Shown here piece by piece: positions 35,286 through 44,652 of a stretch of 64,000 bases of DNA. Source of the DNA: Qipengyuania intermedia (GTDB lineage: Bacteria; Pseudomonadota; Alphaproteobacteria; Sphingomonadales; Sphingomonadaceae). The stretch's first letter is position 1. Each line of letters opens with the position of its first letter. The DNA is taken from contig NZ_JAIGNS010000001.1 of assembly GCF_019711615.1 (NCBI RefSeq), forward strand, positions 682,001-746,000, written 5' to 3'. The translations under genes were made by a program, and so were the position numbers. The notes beneath the pieces are model-generated. The model made no database searches. It had not been told where the DNA came from and saw nothing but the letters and a program-made list of their open reading frames with translations.

Positions 35286-37163
35286 ATGACCGAAACTGCT
35301 TCAATCCGCCCTTACAAGTTCGCCGGGGCCGAGTGTCAGAGCACTGCGGAACTTGCAGCCAGCCTGGTCGCCAACGAGGACGTGGCGAAAGAGCATATCA
35401 ACGAGGGATACGTCCAGAAATGGCTCGAGGAAGAAGCCAGGGACTATGACGCGAAACTGATGCTCGACAAATTGCTGGACGAGCATGAGGGAAGCCGCGC
35501 CCTCTTCGAATTCGCCATGGCCTGCTGTCCGGACTGGAAGCCCGAAACCATGGGCGTGCCGCTCGATGAAGGGACGGTGCGCACCTATTTCAGGCAGCTC
35601 CTCCATGACGACTACGTGAATTCCACCAGTTTTTCGGTTCGCCTCGCCGGCCGGCTTTACGAGTGGCATTTGCTGACCGACGAACGGGTGTTCGGCAAGA
35701 GTGCCGAACTGGCGAAAATCGATGAAATCTGGCGTGAGGAACTGCAGCGGGCCCTGACGACGCGCGGCGAAATGCTCCTCTATGAAAGCCTCTATTCGGT
35801 GCCAGGTTTTGACCTTAGCAACAGCCTGTTTGCGAACCGCGATCTGGAAATAAGTTTTGCCGAGCAGGCCCTGTCGTCATCGGACACACCGAGCCGAGAG
35901 TTTCTCGACGCCACCGAATATGTTTCCACCTCGGCCCATAGCGAAATCCTTTCCGAACTCGTCGGCACGGATGAATGCGAAAGGAATGCCTCCTCCCGCT
36001 ATCCGGTCGAAAAGGCGTTCCGCTACGAACGTGCGTGCGAGCGCAAGTGGTTCAAGGACCTGATTGCCAGGCAGGAGCGCCGATCGCTTGGAACAGAAGC
36101 CTTTCTGAGAACTGCCACCTTCATAGCCGCCGAACAGGCCGATGCCCTCGAACGCGTGCGCGACGATGCCGCAGAGAAGGTTGCTGCCGAGCCGGAGACC
36201 TTGGCGGACAAAATTTCGGGATGGATCGACAAGCTCGATCGCAAGAAACAGGCAGCGCTTTTCGCCGCTCCGGTATTCGTGCTGCTGCTCTTCTACATGA
36301 GTTCGGCCCGCTACAACGACGATCTGAGCTTCAGCTGGTTGAACCTGGCTGCATATGTGGCAGTGGGGCTGACCATCGGCCTCACACCCTTGCGGCTGTT
36401 CAAGATCGGCGGGCAGAACTCCGACAGCCTGCAGAAGATGAAGGTGCCCCTGCTCGGACTATTGGCTGCAATGGTCGGATTTTTCGTCGTCCTGAGCTTC
36501 CAGCGAGAGCTGTACAATTCGACGGTCGTTTACGAGGCATTGTTCGCGATCGTCGCGGGCCTTGCGGGATATTTCCGCGAGCCGATGCTGGCGTTTCGGC
36601 GCAAGCGCATGCGCGCAACCGCCAGCAAGACCGCAGAGCGCGGGGACAAGAACAACACCGCCCGCATGAATATCCGCAGGCTCCAGGTCACCTTCTTCCC
36701 CGAGCTGGTCATGAAACTGCCGCGCAACGAATGGACCTGGCGCGATCACGAAGTTGCCGCCGCCATGCGCATCGGTGTCGAACCCAATCCGGCCACCGTC
36801 CAGCATGCCGACAAGCGCAGCCCGGTTGCGCCCAACAATCCCGCAGGCCTCTCGATCAATAGCGGCGGTGCAAATTATGCCGGCGACCGTGCGACGTTCG
36901 AGGTGATGGACGGGGTATCCATGGACACGGAAGGAAACTGGAACATGCGTGCGATGGATGGGGTTACCCTGCACAGCGACGGCAAGCACACCGTCAGCAT
37001 GGGCGGGATCGACGTGCGCAGCGATGGCCAGATGAGCACGGAAATCGCGGGCATCCGGATTTCCTCGAAAGGGAAGGACGAAAAGGCCAAGGACAACTGG
37101 CTTGCGCCGAAAGAGGAAACCGACTGGTTCGGCAACAAGAAGAAGAAGGGCTGGTTCGACTAA
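35286..37163 (+). CDS. Large unrecognised membrane protein with C-terminal DG repeats
   Basis: A 625-residue protein. The N-terminal 300 residues are soluble and helical and include TAELAASLVANEDVAKEHIN followed by YVQKWLEEEA, which resembles repeats in bacterial regulatory scaffold proteins but is not assigned. Four membrane helices are predicted at about 326-344, 351-372, 388-406 and 415-435. After them comes a second soluble domain and a tail of beta-like repeats around DGVSMDTEGN, DGVTLHSDGK and GIDVRSDGQ (about 538-600). It ends in a charged DWFGNKKKKGWFD. No known family is confidently seen. Confidence 0.75.
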   Translation: MTETASIRPYKFAGAECQSTAELAASLVANEDVAKEHINEGYVQKWLEEEARDYDAKLMLDKLLDEHEGSRALFEFAMACCPDWKPETMGVPLDEGTVRTYFRQLLHDDYVNSTSFSVRLAGRLYEWHLLTDERVFGKSAELAKIDEIWREELQRALTTRGEMLLYESLYSVPGFDLSNSLFANRDLEISFAEQALSSSDTPSREFLDATEYVSTSAHSEILSELVGTDECERNASSRYPVEKAFRYERACERKWFKDLIARQERRSLGTEAFLRTATFIAAEQADALERVRDDAAEKVAAEPETLADKISGWIDKLDRKKQAALFAAPVFVLLLFYMSSARYNDDLSFSWLNLAAYVAVGLTIGLTPLRLFKIGGQNSDSLQKMKVPLLGLLAAMVGFFVVLSFQRELYNSTVVYEALFAIVAGLAGYFREPMLAFRRKRMRATASKTAERGDKNNTARMNIRRLQVTFFPELVMKLPRNEWTWRDHEVAAAMRIGVEPNPATVQHADKRSPVAPNNPAGLSINSGGANYAGDRATFEVMDGVSMDTEGNWNMRAMDGVTLHSDGKHTVSMGGIDVRSDGQMSTEIAGIRISSKGKDEKAKDNWLAPKEETDWFGNKKKKGWFD

Positions 37164-37165
37164 CC

Positions 37166-37402
37166 CTTGAGCCTGATCTTTTCTCGGCGCGCGTCGTGCT
37201 GGTCGAACCCTCGCCCGTGCTTGACAGTCCCGCTTTCGACCCCGCACTTGTGGAGCAGCGGGCGCGCGAGGTCCGTTCTCTCGGATTGCCGACGGCGGCC
37301 ACCATCCGCGCCCTCGACGCCGATCTCACCCATGACGGCACCCACCCCAATGCACGCGGATATGCCGAATGGCTTGCGAACCTGGAGGCCGCCTGCCCCT
37401 GA
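37166..37402 (+). pseudogene. C-terminal fragment of an SGNH/GDSL-type hydrolase
   Basis: An open frame reads LEPDLFSARVVLVEPSPVLD and ends DGTHPNARGYAEWLANLEAACP. The DGTHPN..GY block is the Asp-His end (block V) of SGNH hydrolases. The nucleophile and oxyanion blocks are absent and no start codon or ribosome site is convincing, so this is a decayed remnant, not a working gene. It abuts the membrane protein gene. Confidence 0.65.
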
Positions 37403-37515
37403 CGGCGGCAATCCCCATTATGCCGCTGGGTTTTCGGTGCTTTATGGAAATTTAACCATGGCGATTAACCACGATCGATTAACCAAAAGAAATGGTGTTT
37501 GCGTAAACGGGGCGG

Positions 37516-37905
37516 ATGAAGAAGATCGCACCTTGCATCGCCCTGCTATACCTTGGCATCTCGCCGGCACACGCTGCCCTCCAGAACGAACTGGCGCTTG
37601 AAATCCGGGCGGCCGTGCCCGAAATGTGTAATATCGGCTCGATCGATGCGGTTGCGCTCGGTGAAACCACCACCATCAACGTGTCTGCCAGCTGCAATGC
37701 GAGGCGCTTCGAAATAAACCTCGATAGCGCCAACCCGCTGCAGATTGCCGGGGCTTCCGCGAACGCTGGCGCTGTCCAGGTGCTTGCCGGCGACAGGCAG
37801 GTCGTCATGACGCCGTATCAACCCGGCAATTACGAAATCCAGATCACGCTCGAAAACACGATTGCCGAGCTTGAAAACCTCGACATCTCGATTTCTACCT
37901 CCTGA
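37516..37905 (+). CDS. Small exported protein near the pilus locus
   Basis: A 129-residue protein with a signal peptide (MKKIAPCIALLYLGISPAHA) and a beta-rich mature part containing one Cys pair (MCNIGSIDAV and SCNARRFEI). This spacing recalls the beta-sandwich SCPU-like pilins of the neighbouring locus, but it is shorter and unassigned. It is on the opposite strand, convergent with the tip-adhesin-like gene. It could be an accessory subunit of the same pilus. Confidence 0.7.
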   Translation: MKKIAPCIALLYLGISPAHAALQNELALEIRAAVPEMCNIGSIDAVALGETTTINVSASCNARRFEINLDSANPLQIAGASANAGAVQVLAGDRQVVMTPYQPGNYEIQITLENTIAELENLDISISTS

Positions 37906-37914
37906 ACCCGGGCC

Positions 37915-38775
37915 TTATTCGGCGACGAATTGCAGGGTAAGCGTGTCGGAGTATTGTCCGGCTACGGGGTTGCCGATGTCGCCAGTTTCCATTTGCACCG
38001 ATCCCAGCCCCCTAACCCCGAGGTTGGATACCAGCGGCACGGTCTGGTTTCCGTCGGTCCGCAGGGGCGAGTTGTTCACCCGCACGCTATAGGCAATCCT
38101 TCCGGTCGCATCGCCATCCTCGTGGACCATGCTGCCCCGGTTTTCCGACCTTGCCGAGACGAAGAGCCGCGTATTGGCTTGGTATACGAAATCGGTCGTC
38201 ACCCGATCGAAACTCTCGAGGATGCCGAAGTCCGCTCGGCCCTGACCGTCCGACATATCGCCGAAGAGCCGCATGGCCGGCTCCAGCACCAGCTCCGGTT
38301 CGAACGTGGCGACGACCTGTCCATTCACCGAAATATCGAGAATGTTCGTGTAACGACCTGCAGGGGCGAAGATGCCCGGCTTCAATTGCGCGTAAGTGAC
38401 GAGGACGCGGCCGGTTCTGATCAGTTGCTGGACCGAATAGCCCGACAGCCGCAAGGTCGCATCGTTGAAGACCGAAAAGGAGCGCGTGGCAATATCGGGA
38501 TCGGCCTGGATCACCGACGCTCCGTTCTGCAAGGCAAAAAGCGATATCGGTCCGCGAGGCGAGACCTCGATGATCGTGTTGCTGCAACTCGCTTCGGCGG
38601 GACCGCCGACAAGCGTCAGTTCGAACTGCATCGCCAGATAGCCGGCATCGTTCGGGTTGTACGAGGTGGCTCCGACCGGCTGGACGTCCAAAGCAAACCC
38701 GGGGCATGCCTGGGCGGAGTAAGCGGGAACTGCAAAAGCGCACGCGATGACAGTTGATTTGACCAAAGTTCTCAT
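37915..38775 (-). CDS. Pilus tip or minor subunit, SCPU-like
   Basis: A 286-residue exported protein with a signal peptide ending at about residue 22 (AYSAQACPGF). It is Gly, Ser and beta-strand rich and ends in QYSDTLTLQFVAE, the alternating-hydrophobic C-terminal strand used for donor-strand exchange. The start overlaps the usher stop by 4 nt. The two-domain length suits a tip adhesin rather than a major rod pilin. The bound ligand is unknown. Confidence 0.8.
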   Translation of the reverse strand: MRTLVKSTVIACAFAVPAYSAQACPGFALDVQPVGATSYNPNDAGYLAMQFELTLVGGPAEASCSNTIIEVSPRGPISLFALQNGASVIQADPDIATRSFSVFNDATLRLSGYSVQQLIRTGRVLVTYAQLKPGIFAPAGRYTNILDISVNGQVVATFEPELVLEPAMRLFGDMSDGQGRADFGILESFDRVTTDFVYQANTRLFVSARSENRGSMVHEDGDATGRIAYSVRVNNSPLRTDGNQTVPLVSNLGVRGLGSVQMETGDIGNPVAGQYSDTLTLQFVAE

Positions 38776-41417
38776 TGTTCGGCTCCCGGCAGTAGCTCGA
38801 TAGTACCCAAATCTTCATAGACCGGGCTGCCTTCTTCAATCGTAAATTCATAGGACAGGCGCGCCTGATCGAACGACGCGCGATAGCGACCGGGTGCCAG
38901 GTTCATCAGGACAGCGCGCCCGTTGCGATTGGTGAAGATCGCCTGGCTTTTCTGTGTTTGCAGATTGGTAAGCGTACCGATCTTGAGGCCCAGGTCCTCC
39001 CCGTCGCGCACGAAGGTAAGCGCCCTGCCGCGATAATTGTCGGACCCTATCTCGATATAATAGCCCGAGCGCGCACCGGGCAGGACGAAGTAGCGGCCCG
39101 CGCCCACGTCATACCCGAAAGGCGCGTCCTTGACGTCCACTTCGAAGACCTGCGGCTGGAAGGGCGATGTCACCCGAAACGCAGCAGGCCCCAGAAAATC
39201 GGAGCGCGATCGCAGTGACCGGCGTGCTCTCGCGCCGATTTCGACGGTTGCGTCGGACAGGCTTTCATGCCGGCCGACCAGCGCGAAACCGCGGCCCGGG
39301 TCGCGGGCGATACCGAATTTCCCGTCGGCGAAGGCAAGGCCGCTCTGGATGCGCAGGCTGGCCGTCGTATCTCCGGCAAACTGGCCGCCGCCGCTTGCCT
39401 GGCGGATCCCGACACGCGTGCTGAAGCGGTTTGCGGTGTAGTCGGCGACGCCACTGAACGCGAATTCATCCTGGAAGCTCTGGATTTCCGCGCTGTACCC
39501 GAGGTTTCCGACTTCATCGCGCCGTGCGCGGCGGAACCGCAGCGCGCCGCGTTCGGACGCGGTGTCGTAAGCGGCGTTGATGCTCTGGCGCGAGCCCAGG
39601 CGACGGGTCAGGTTGATGAACAGGCCTGCCTCGTCGGATGACCCGCTCGACGATGTGTACCGCACACCCCCGCTGATGATCATGGGCCCGATTTGATAGC
39701 TGGCCCCCGCCGACGCCGAGAGGGTGTTGCGCCCGTCCGTATGGAATTCGCTGTAACTTCCGGAAAGATTTATCCTGAATCGGTCCGTAATTCCGCGCTC
39801 GTAGAATGCGGTGCTGTCGAGCTTCAGATCCGTTCTGAAGAAGCTGCCGATCGGCGTGTATTTTTCGTCCCTATAGGTAACCGCAACCGCAAGGCTTTGC
39901 CCCAAGTCGTTATAGAGGCTGTCATCGATGCGGAACGTCGTGTCCGCCGCGATGCCCGTGCCCACCCCTTGCGTGCGCGAGACCGAAAGTTCGACTTCGG
40001 CGATGCCATTGAGAAAGGCGAATACGGATTCCGATCCGGCAATCTGCTGGTCTTCGGAAACGAAGGCATAGCCGCCCTGGGTGAATGTGTCGGAGAAGCC
40101 GTGCTGGATGTTACCCCCGACCGTGAACTCGTCGGAATAGCTGAACCCGGCGTTGCGGAAATCGCGGATCTGCCCTGCCCCGAACGAAAATTCCGTCAGG
40201 CCTTCCTCGAGCAGGAAAGCATCCGTAGCGACCGAGAAATTGTCGCCGATCCGGCGGCCGAATTCATCTTCCACGATGATGGATACGTCATTGGAAGTAT
40301 TCACCAGCGGGATGTTGTTGAGGTCCACCGGGCCAGGACCGGATTCGAAACGCGCGACCTCCTGTCCGTTGACAAGCACGGTTACCTCGCCCGGCCTTTC
40401 GAGCGTGAACGAGCGCTGCCCCAGCCTGCGGATAACGCGGTTTGGCTGCAAGGTGCGGTAGGATTTGCGCAGGCCTACGCCGAGAAAATCGCTGTTACCG
40501 GCCAGGGTCGAAAAATCGTTGAAGAGAGTGCCGGCTTCGTACCGCAAGGCCTGTTCCGGCCGGTCCATGAACAGGATGATGCGATCCTGCTCGAACCGTC
40601 TTCCCGCCTGGTCGTCGAGGCGCACGACGCCGCCGTAATCGAGATTTAGGCCGCGCACGCCGCCGATGTTGAAATACCCGGAAAAGACCACGTCCGCGGC
40701 AAGAGACCCGCTCGCACTCAGATTGTCGCTAAGGGAGAGCACGGAGGTGATGCCGGCGGAGAAATCGGAGGGCTGCACGCTGATCGCATCGGCAGGCAAT
40801 CCCAGCGCGCTCAAATCGACCTGAGCGGTCCCTCTATCGCGCGGCGGCGCAGTTATGACGAGCGAGAGGTCGGCCTGATCGAGCGATACCCCGATCCCGA
40901 TATCCGCAAGAGCTTCGACAGAGAGAAAATCGCCTTCCAGTGCGACCAGCCGGCGGAAGACTTCTGCATCGATAAACGGCTCGAGGATCGCGCGAAGCTG
41001 GCTTGACTGCAGAGCTACCGGCCGGGTGAGGGTGGTCCGCGTTACGACCTGGCCTATCGTCTGGCCGCTGTAGTTTGCTTCCAGTTCGATCGTGACCTGG
41101 CGGTCGCGGCCCACCCCTTGCCCGCTGGCGCGCGAGGATCGTTCACCATCCCGCTCATCCGACGAGACGGGCGGCTCGGCAGGGACGAACTTGCCATCGA
41201 TATAGACATAGCCCTGCGGCGCATCGGACAGAGCGTCCGCGGCTTCTTCCCGGTCTTGCGCGCGGTCGTCCGGGATTGCGCGGACAGGGCCGCCGCTGGC
41301 GCGCTCGTCACCAGGACCCGCCAGACCGAGCGCCATGGCTTCGGCGGGACTGGTCGAAAGGGCGATCGCCGTTGATACAAGCAAGCACTGCCTGAACGAT
41401 ATTGGGACCCGGGCCAT
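38772..41417 (-). CDS. Chaperone-usher pilus outer-membrane usher
   Basis: An 881-residue usher with a signal peptide (CLLVSTAIALSTSPAEA), a 24-strand beta-barrel region with the plug, and N- and C-terminal periplasmic domains. Family blocks visible include GTLFNDFSTLAGNSDFLG, GQRSFTLERPGEVTVLVNGQ and VNTSNDVSIIVEDEFGRR. I chose ATG 41417, giving MARVPISFRQ, over an upstream ATG. It secretes subunits delivered by the chaperone. It begins 10 nt from the chaperone gene and overlaps the tip gene. Confidence 0.93.
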   Translation of the reverse strand: MARVPISFRQCLLVSTAIALSTSPAEAMALGLAGPGDERASGGPVRAIPDDRAQDREEAADALSDAPQGYVYIDGKFVPAEPPVSSDERDGERSSRASGQGVGRDRQVTIELEANYSGQTIGQVVTRTTLTRPVALQSSQLRAILEPFIDAEVFRRLVALEGDFLSVEALADIGIGVSLDQADLSLVITAPPRDRGTAQVDLSALGLPADAISVQPSDFSAGITSVLSLSDNLSASGSLAADVVFSGYFNIGGVRGLNLDYGGVVRLDDQAGRRFEQDRIILFMDRPEQALRYEAGTLFNDFSTLAGNSDFLGVGLRKSYRTLQPNRVIRRLGQRSFTLERPGEVTVLVNGQEVARFESGPGPVDLNNIPLVNTSNDVSIIVEDEFGRRIGDNFSVATDAFLLEEGLTEFSFGAGQIRDFRNAGFSYSDEFTVGGNIQHGFSDTFTQGGYAFVSEDQQIAGSESVFAFLNGIAEVELSVSRTQGVGTGIAADTTFRIDDSLYNDLGQSLAVAVTYRDEKYTPIGSFFRTDLKLDSTAFYERGITDRFRINLSGSYSEFHTDGRNTLSASAGASYQIGPMIISGGVRYTSSSGSSDEAGLFINLTRRLGSRQSINAAYDTASERGALRFRRARRDEVGNLGYSAEIQSFQDEFAFSGVADYTANRFSTRVGIRQASGGGQFAGDTTASLRIQSGLAFADGKFGIARDPGRGFALVGRHESLSDATVEIGARARRSLRSRSDFLGPAAFRVTSPFQPQVFEVDVKDAPFGYDVGAGRYFVLPGARSGYYIEIGSDNYRGRALTFVRDGEDLGLKIGTLTNLQTQKSQAIFTNRNGRAVLMNLAPGRYRASFDQARLSYEFTIEEGSPVYEDLGTIELLPGAEQ

Positions 41418-41427
41418 CGTTCGGGAT

Positions 41428-42150
41428 CTAGTCGGCGCGTTCTTCGACTCTGACCGAAACATCGCCCTCGGCAAGGTCCAGCTCGCTCAGATCCATCGTC
41501 ACGAGCACGGTCGCCCGCGGCGACAGCACGGATTTGTCGATCACGCCCGTCAGATTGTCCCCTGCAAGGGATACGCGTTTGTCGCCTTGCGTGAGGATAA
41601 AGCGGTCGTTGCTCAATCGCGCGAACGAGTCCGATTCGTTCTGGAGCCGGATTTTCAGATTGTTTTCTTCGCGCACTGCCTCGCGGACCGCAATCTTCGA
41701 AAGACGGTCCTCGTCCTCGATGTAGAGCGCGACACCGAACGCATAGACATATTGCAGACCGGTGAAGCCTTCGTCCGGCTCGACCGGGACCTCGCGGATC
41801 AGGAGCGTATATGCAGCGTCCTGCGTAATCTCGGGATCACCCACGTACTGAAAGCGGAACGCCTGGTTTTCATTGGGCTGTACGAACGCCTGCGCGGGGA
41901 AAATTACGAAATCCTCGGTGGCGTCGACGACGGTGAAATTGCCCTCCTCATCGTAGACGCGCTTCTGGACGAGGACTTCCAGAGGAAGAGGCTCGCTCCT
42001 GGTGTTCTTTACGCTGACGAGGCCGGAGCTTTTGCCTTCTGCAGGGAAAAGGGAATGGCGCATTGGCTGCACTTCGAATGCCTGCGCACTCGCCATGACG
42101 AAAGCGGATGCCAGACATGCCCCAATCACGCCGCGCGTGAAACGTCCCAT
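41428..42150 (-). CDS. Periplasmic pilus chaperone
   Basis: A 240-residue protein with a signal peptide (GVIGACLASAFVMASAQAF) and the two Ig-like domains of PapD-type chaperones: FEVQPMRHSLFPAEGKSSGL and KNTRSEPLPLEVLVQKRV at the N-terminus. It binds pilus subunits in the periplasm and delivers them to the usher. Follows the major pilin gene and precedes the usher in the same orientation. A hairpin terminator lies between it and the pilin gene. Confidence 0.92.
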   Translation of the reverse strand: MGRFTRGVIGACLASAFVMASAQAFEVQPMRHSLFPAEGKSSGLVSVKNTRSEPLPLEVLVQKRVYDEEGNFTVVDATEDFVIFPAQAFVQPNENQAFRFQYVGDPEITQDAAYTLLIREVPVEPDEGFTGLQYVYAFGVALYIEDEDRLSKIAVREAVREENNLKIRLQNESDSFARLSNDRFILTQGDKRVSLAGDNLTGVIDKSVLSPRATVLVTMDLSELDLAEGDVSVRVEERAD

Positions 42151-42207
42151 AAACCCCTCCAGGCGACCGGGCAGCTGCGCCCGATCATTTCAATCGATCT
42201 AAATATA

Positions 42208-42241
42208 AAATGAGGTGCCGACGCTTGCCGACACCTCATTT
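42208..42241 (-). terminator. Intrinsic terminator after the pilin gene
   Basis: On the minus strand AAATGAGGTG pairs with CACCTCATTT (arms 42241-42232 and 42217-42208) with a GC-containing loop, followed by TTTTATATTT. It lies between the pilin and the chaperone gene, and would let the abundant pilin be made in excess over assembly proteins by partial readthrough. Confidence 0.75.
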
Positions 42242-42259
42242 CAAAATGCTTAACCGCGC

Positions 42260-42841
42260 TTATTGAGCAACAAGCGAGATCGTGACGGTATCGCTATAGT
42301 CGCCTGCGAACACGGTCGTGGTCGGTGCGCCCTGGAAGCCGGGACCCTGGACACCCTGCGTGCGGAAAGCGATGTCAATCGTCGCGCCGTTACGCAGGCC
42401 TTCGCTGCCGGCATAGGTGTAGCTCTTGCTCGGGTTGAACGCGGTTGCGTTCTGGAGCGGCGTGCCGGGGGTCGAAGGAAGGGCATCGCCGCCCGGATCG
42501 GGATTGATGCTGTAAGCGATCTCGTTGCCCGGACCGGTTTCGGTGCCGTCACGAAGCAGGGCGCCATTTTCGGCCGCCACGGTCAGGACAACGCCGTTCG
42601 CGCTGTTGCAGACCATGCCGAATTCCGACGTACGATCGACATTCGAGCTGGTCGGCGTCACAGCCAGTTCGCCGAAGTCGACGACATCGCTTCCGGTGGT
42701 GTTGGTCAGGCCGCAGAATTCAGCGACTTCGCCGTTCAGTTCGATCTCGATTTCGGTGATCGGTTCGACCGAGAAGACCTGCGCCATGGCAGGCGTGGCA
42801 ATGAACATGGATACGGCGGTGCCGATAAGCAATTTTTTCAT
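42260..42841 (-). CDS. Major pilin subunit, SCPU-like
   Basis: A 193-residue protein with a signal peptide (MKKLLIGTAVSMFIATPAMA) and a beta-sandwich with two Cys residues (EFCGLTN and MVCNSANGV). The C-terminal strand DYSDTVTISLVAQ suits donor-strand complementation. Expression is probably high. It is the first gene of the pilus operon (chaperone, usher, tip follow). A decayed homologous piece lies inverted about 500 bp upstream. Confidence 0.9.
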   Translation of the reverse strand: MKKLLIGTAVSMFIATPAMAQVFSVEPITEIEIELNGEVAEFCGLTNTTGSDVVDFGELAVTPTSSNVDRTSEFGMVCNSANGVVLTVAAENGALLRDGTETGPGNEIAYSINPDPGGDALPSTPGTPLQNATAFNPSKSYTYAGSEGLRNGATIDIAFRTQGVQGPGFQGAPTTTVFAGDYSDTVTISLVAQ

Positions 42842-43748
42842 GAGTGTATTTCCCTAAATCATCTCTCGGACGAGAAGCGAGTAGATTGATGCCAGAAGTG
42901 CCTGGCCGTTTGATAAGTCTGGTTTGCCTTTCCGAACGGCATCAGACCTGACCTCGAGCAAAAACGAAGCCTGCGAATGCGGGGAAATCTGCGGAAGAAA
43001 TACGGACGTTCTGATCGGATTCGCAAAAGGTGCGATGCCGGGCATTATCCATTCTCTCCCCCAAAAGAGCTCCCACAAGAGGCTGGATCGAATCCAACCA
43101 TTCCCCACGGCTAACAAAGGGTTAACCGCCTGTAAACCATTCGGGCGATCGAATCGGGCTGTTGTTTTCCGAAAAGCAACGCCTGTCTCAAAATGAAACG
43201 GATCGAAACACTTTGCTCGATAGCGTCAAAGCGCAGTCGTTCTGCCTGATCCGCGAATTTTGATTGTCGTCGATCCAGTTACCGGAAAAGATCGTGGGGC
43301 CCGACGACTTGATCGCGGAAGCGATGCTGTCGAGCCCGCTGGACGCCGCTCCAGAATGCAACTGTGTTCAAGTCGAGCAAGAGCTACACCAATGCCGGCA
43401 GCAGTTTCATGCCCTGACCCCGGACCACCGAGGTTCGAGAAAGCTACGACCCGAATGTGCTTCGGACCGCCTTGAATCAGCCATCCAGGAACGAGCATCC
43501 AAACCCTCTAGTGAGAGTGTCTGCGACTTGGTGTGCATGCCGTCTGTTCCTACGGTGGCGCTCGCTTAATGGCATGGCCCTCAACGCGCCTCGGCGAATG
43601 ACTGCTATGCGCCCCAAAAGCTACCATTTGATCCGGCCCACGCCTTGTGCCTGGAAGTGGGCCGGAAACCGACCGTCCGCTCTTGGCCTCGCCCTCGGCA
43701 ATATTGACATCCACGGGGCCATAAGTCGGTGCGAGACGTTACCATTAC
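42842..43748. other. Long intergenic region upstream of the pilin gene
   Basis: About 900 bases with no supported intact gene. It should contain the promoter of the pilus operon and that of the alpha/beta hydrolase. A clearly pilin-derived relic lies at 43317-43417. The rest of the region shows no coding signal that I can support. Confidence 0.7.
43317..43417 (+). pseudogene. Degraded, inverted pilin-gene relic
   Basis: The segment 43349-43402 encodes LQNATVFKSSKSYTNAGS in one frame and matches the pilin gene region that encodes LQNATAFNPSKSYTYAGS; by eye about 48 of 54 bases agree. The preceding bases match the upstream pilin codons only with gaps and frame changes, and a TGA follows at 43415. 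It is on the opposite strand to the intact pilin gene, so it is a fossil of a second pilin copy. Confidence 0.8.
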
Positions 43749-44540
43749 ATGACCATGCACTACACGCGCACTGGGCGCGGAAAACCCCTCCTCCTCGTCC
43801 ATGGACTAGGGGCGACCTGCGACTCGTGGGACACTATCTCGCCTGCGCTTTCTCAAGTCAGGGAGGTAATTGCCGTAGACCTGCCAGGCCATGGGAAGAC
43901 ACGCGAAGAGGCCGACAGCGGCACGTTCGAAGGTCTCGCGCGCAGTCTGGACGAATGGCTCGGCGCAGAGAATTTCACAGGTATTGATATGGTTGGCAGC
44001 TCGCTGGGTGCTCGCCTAGTGCTCGAGATGGCGCGGCGCGGCCGAGCGGGCGCGGTTGTCGCACTGGACCCGGGCGGCTTCTGGCAGGGGTGGGAGCGGA
44101 CCTTCTTCAAGACCACCATAACGCCTTCGGTTGCACTGGTTCGCGCACTGCGACCGGCGCTTTCTGCTATCACCGGAAATGTCGCAGGCCGGACCGCGCT
44201 CATGGCCCAGCTTTCTGCAAGGCCGTGGGCGCTCGACGGGGCATTCGTCGCGCGTGAACTGAAGTCATTGGCGAATACGCGCACCGTCAATTCGCTTGTG
44301 AAGGACCTCGCCAACGGCGCAATGCAGGAGGGCCCTGCGAAAACGGCTGCGCCCGTGGTCATCGGCTGGGGACGGAAGGATCGGTTGTGTCTTCCGCAGC
44401 AGGCGGATCGCGCGATCAAGGCCTTCCCTGAAGCGACTATGCACTGGTTCGAGCGTAGCGGACACTTCCCGATGTGGGATCAGCCAGAGGAGACGGTTCG
44501 CGTGATCCTGGATGCAACGAGCATTTCGGAATCAAAATAA
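43749..44540 (+). CDS. Alpha/beta-fold hydrolase
   Basis: A 263-residue hydrolase with LLLVHGLGATCDSWD as the oxyanion-hole region, nucleophile elbow GSSLGARL, acid in GWGRKDRL and His in RSGHFPMWDQPEE. The catalytic triad is therefore complete. Substrate unknown; candidates are esters, lactones or haloalkanes. Alone on the plus strand, ending just before a terminator-like hairpin at 44598-44613. Confidence 0.9.
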   Translation: MTMHYTRTGRGKPLLLVHGLGATCDSWDTISPALSQVREVIAVDLPGHGKTREEADSGTFEGLARSLDEWLGAENFTGIDMVGSSLGARLVLEMARRGRAGAVVALDPGGFWQGWERTFFKTTITPSVALVRALRPALSAITGNVAGRTALMAQLSARPWALDGAFVARELKSLANTRTVNSLVKDLANGAMQEGPAKTAAPVVIGWGRKDRLCLPQQADRAIKAFPEATMHWFERSGHFPMWDQPEETVRVILDATSISESK

Positions 44541-44597
44541 TACTGCAACTGGGCGGTTAGCAAAACGAGAGCCTATGCAGGGGCTGCCCCATTGTAA

Positions 44598-44613
44598 GGC
44601 CCCTTTTGGGGCC
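44598..44613. terminator. Terminator-like hairpin between convergent genes
   Basis: GGCCCC at 44598-44603 pairs with GGGGCC at 44608-44613 around a TTTT loop. There is no T-run directly after the stem, so it may be a partial or rho-dependent terminator. It lies between the alpha/beta hydrolase and the truncated haemoglobin genes. Confidence 0.45.
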
Positions 44614-44652
44614 GAAAGCGGATGTCGGCTCGGTACCTGCCTAGGCCACCGA

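Noticed and set aside
43226-43498. A 90-codon minus-strand frame over the pilin relic
   Set aside because: It is antisense to the pilin-derived sequence and has no start signal or domain.
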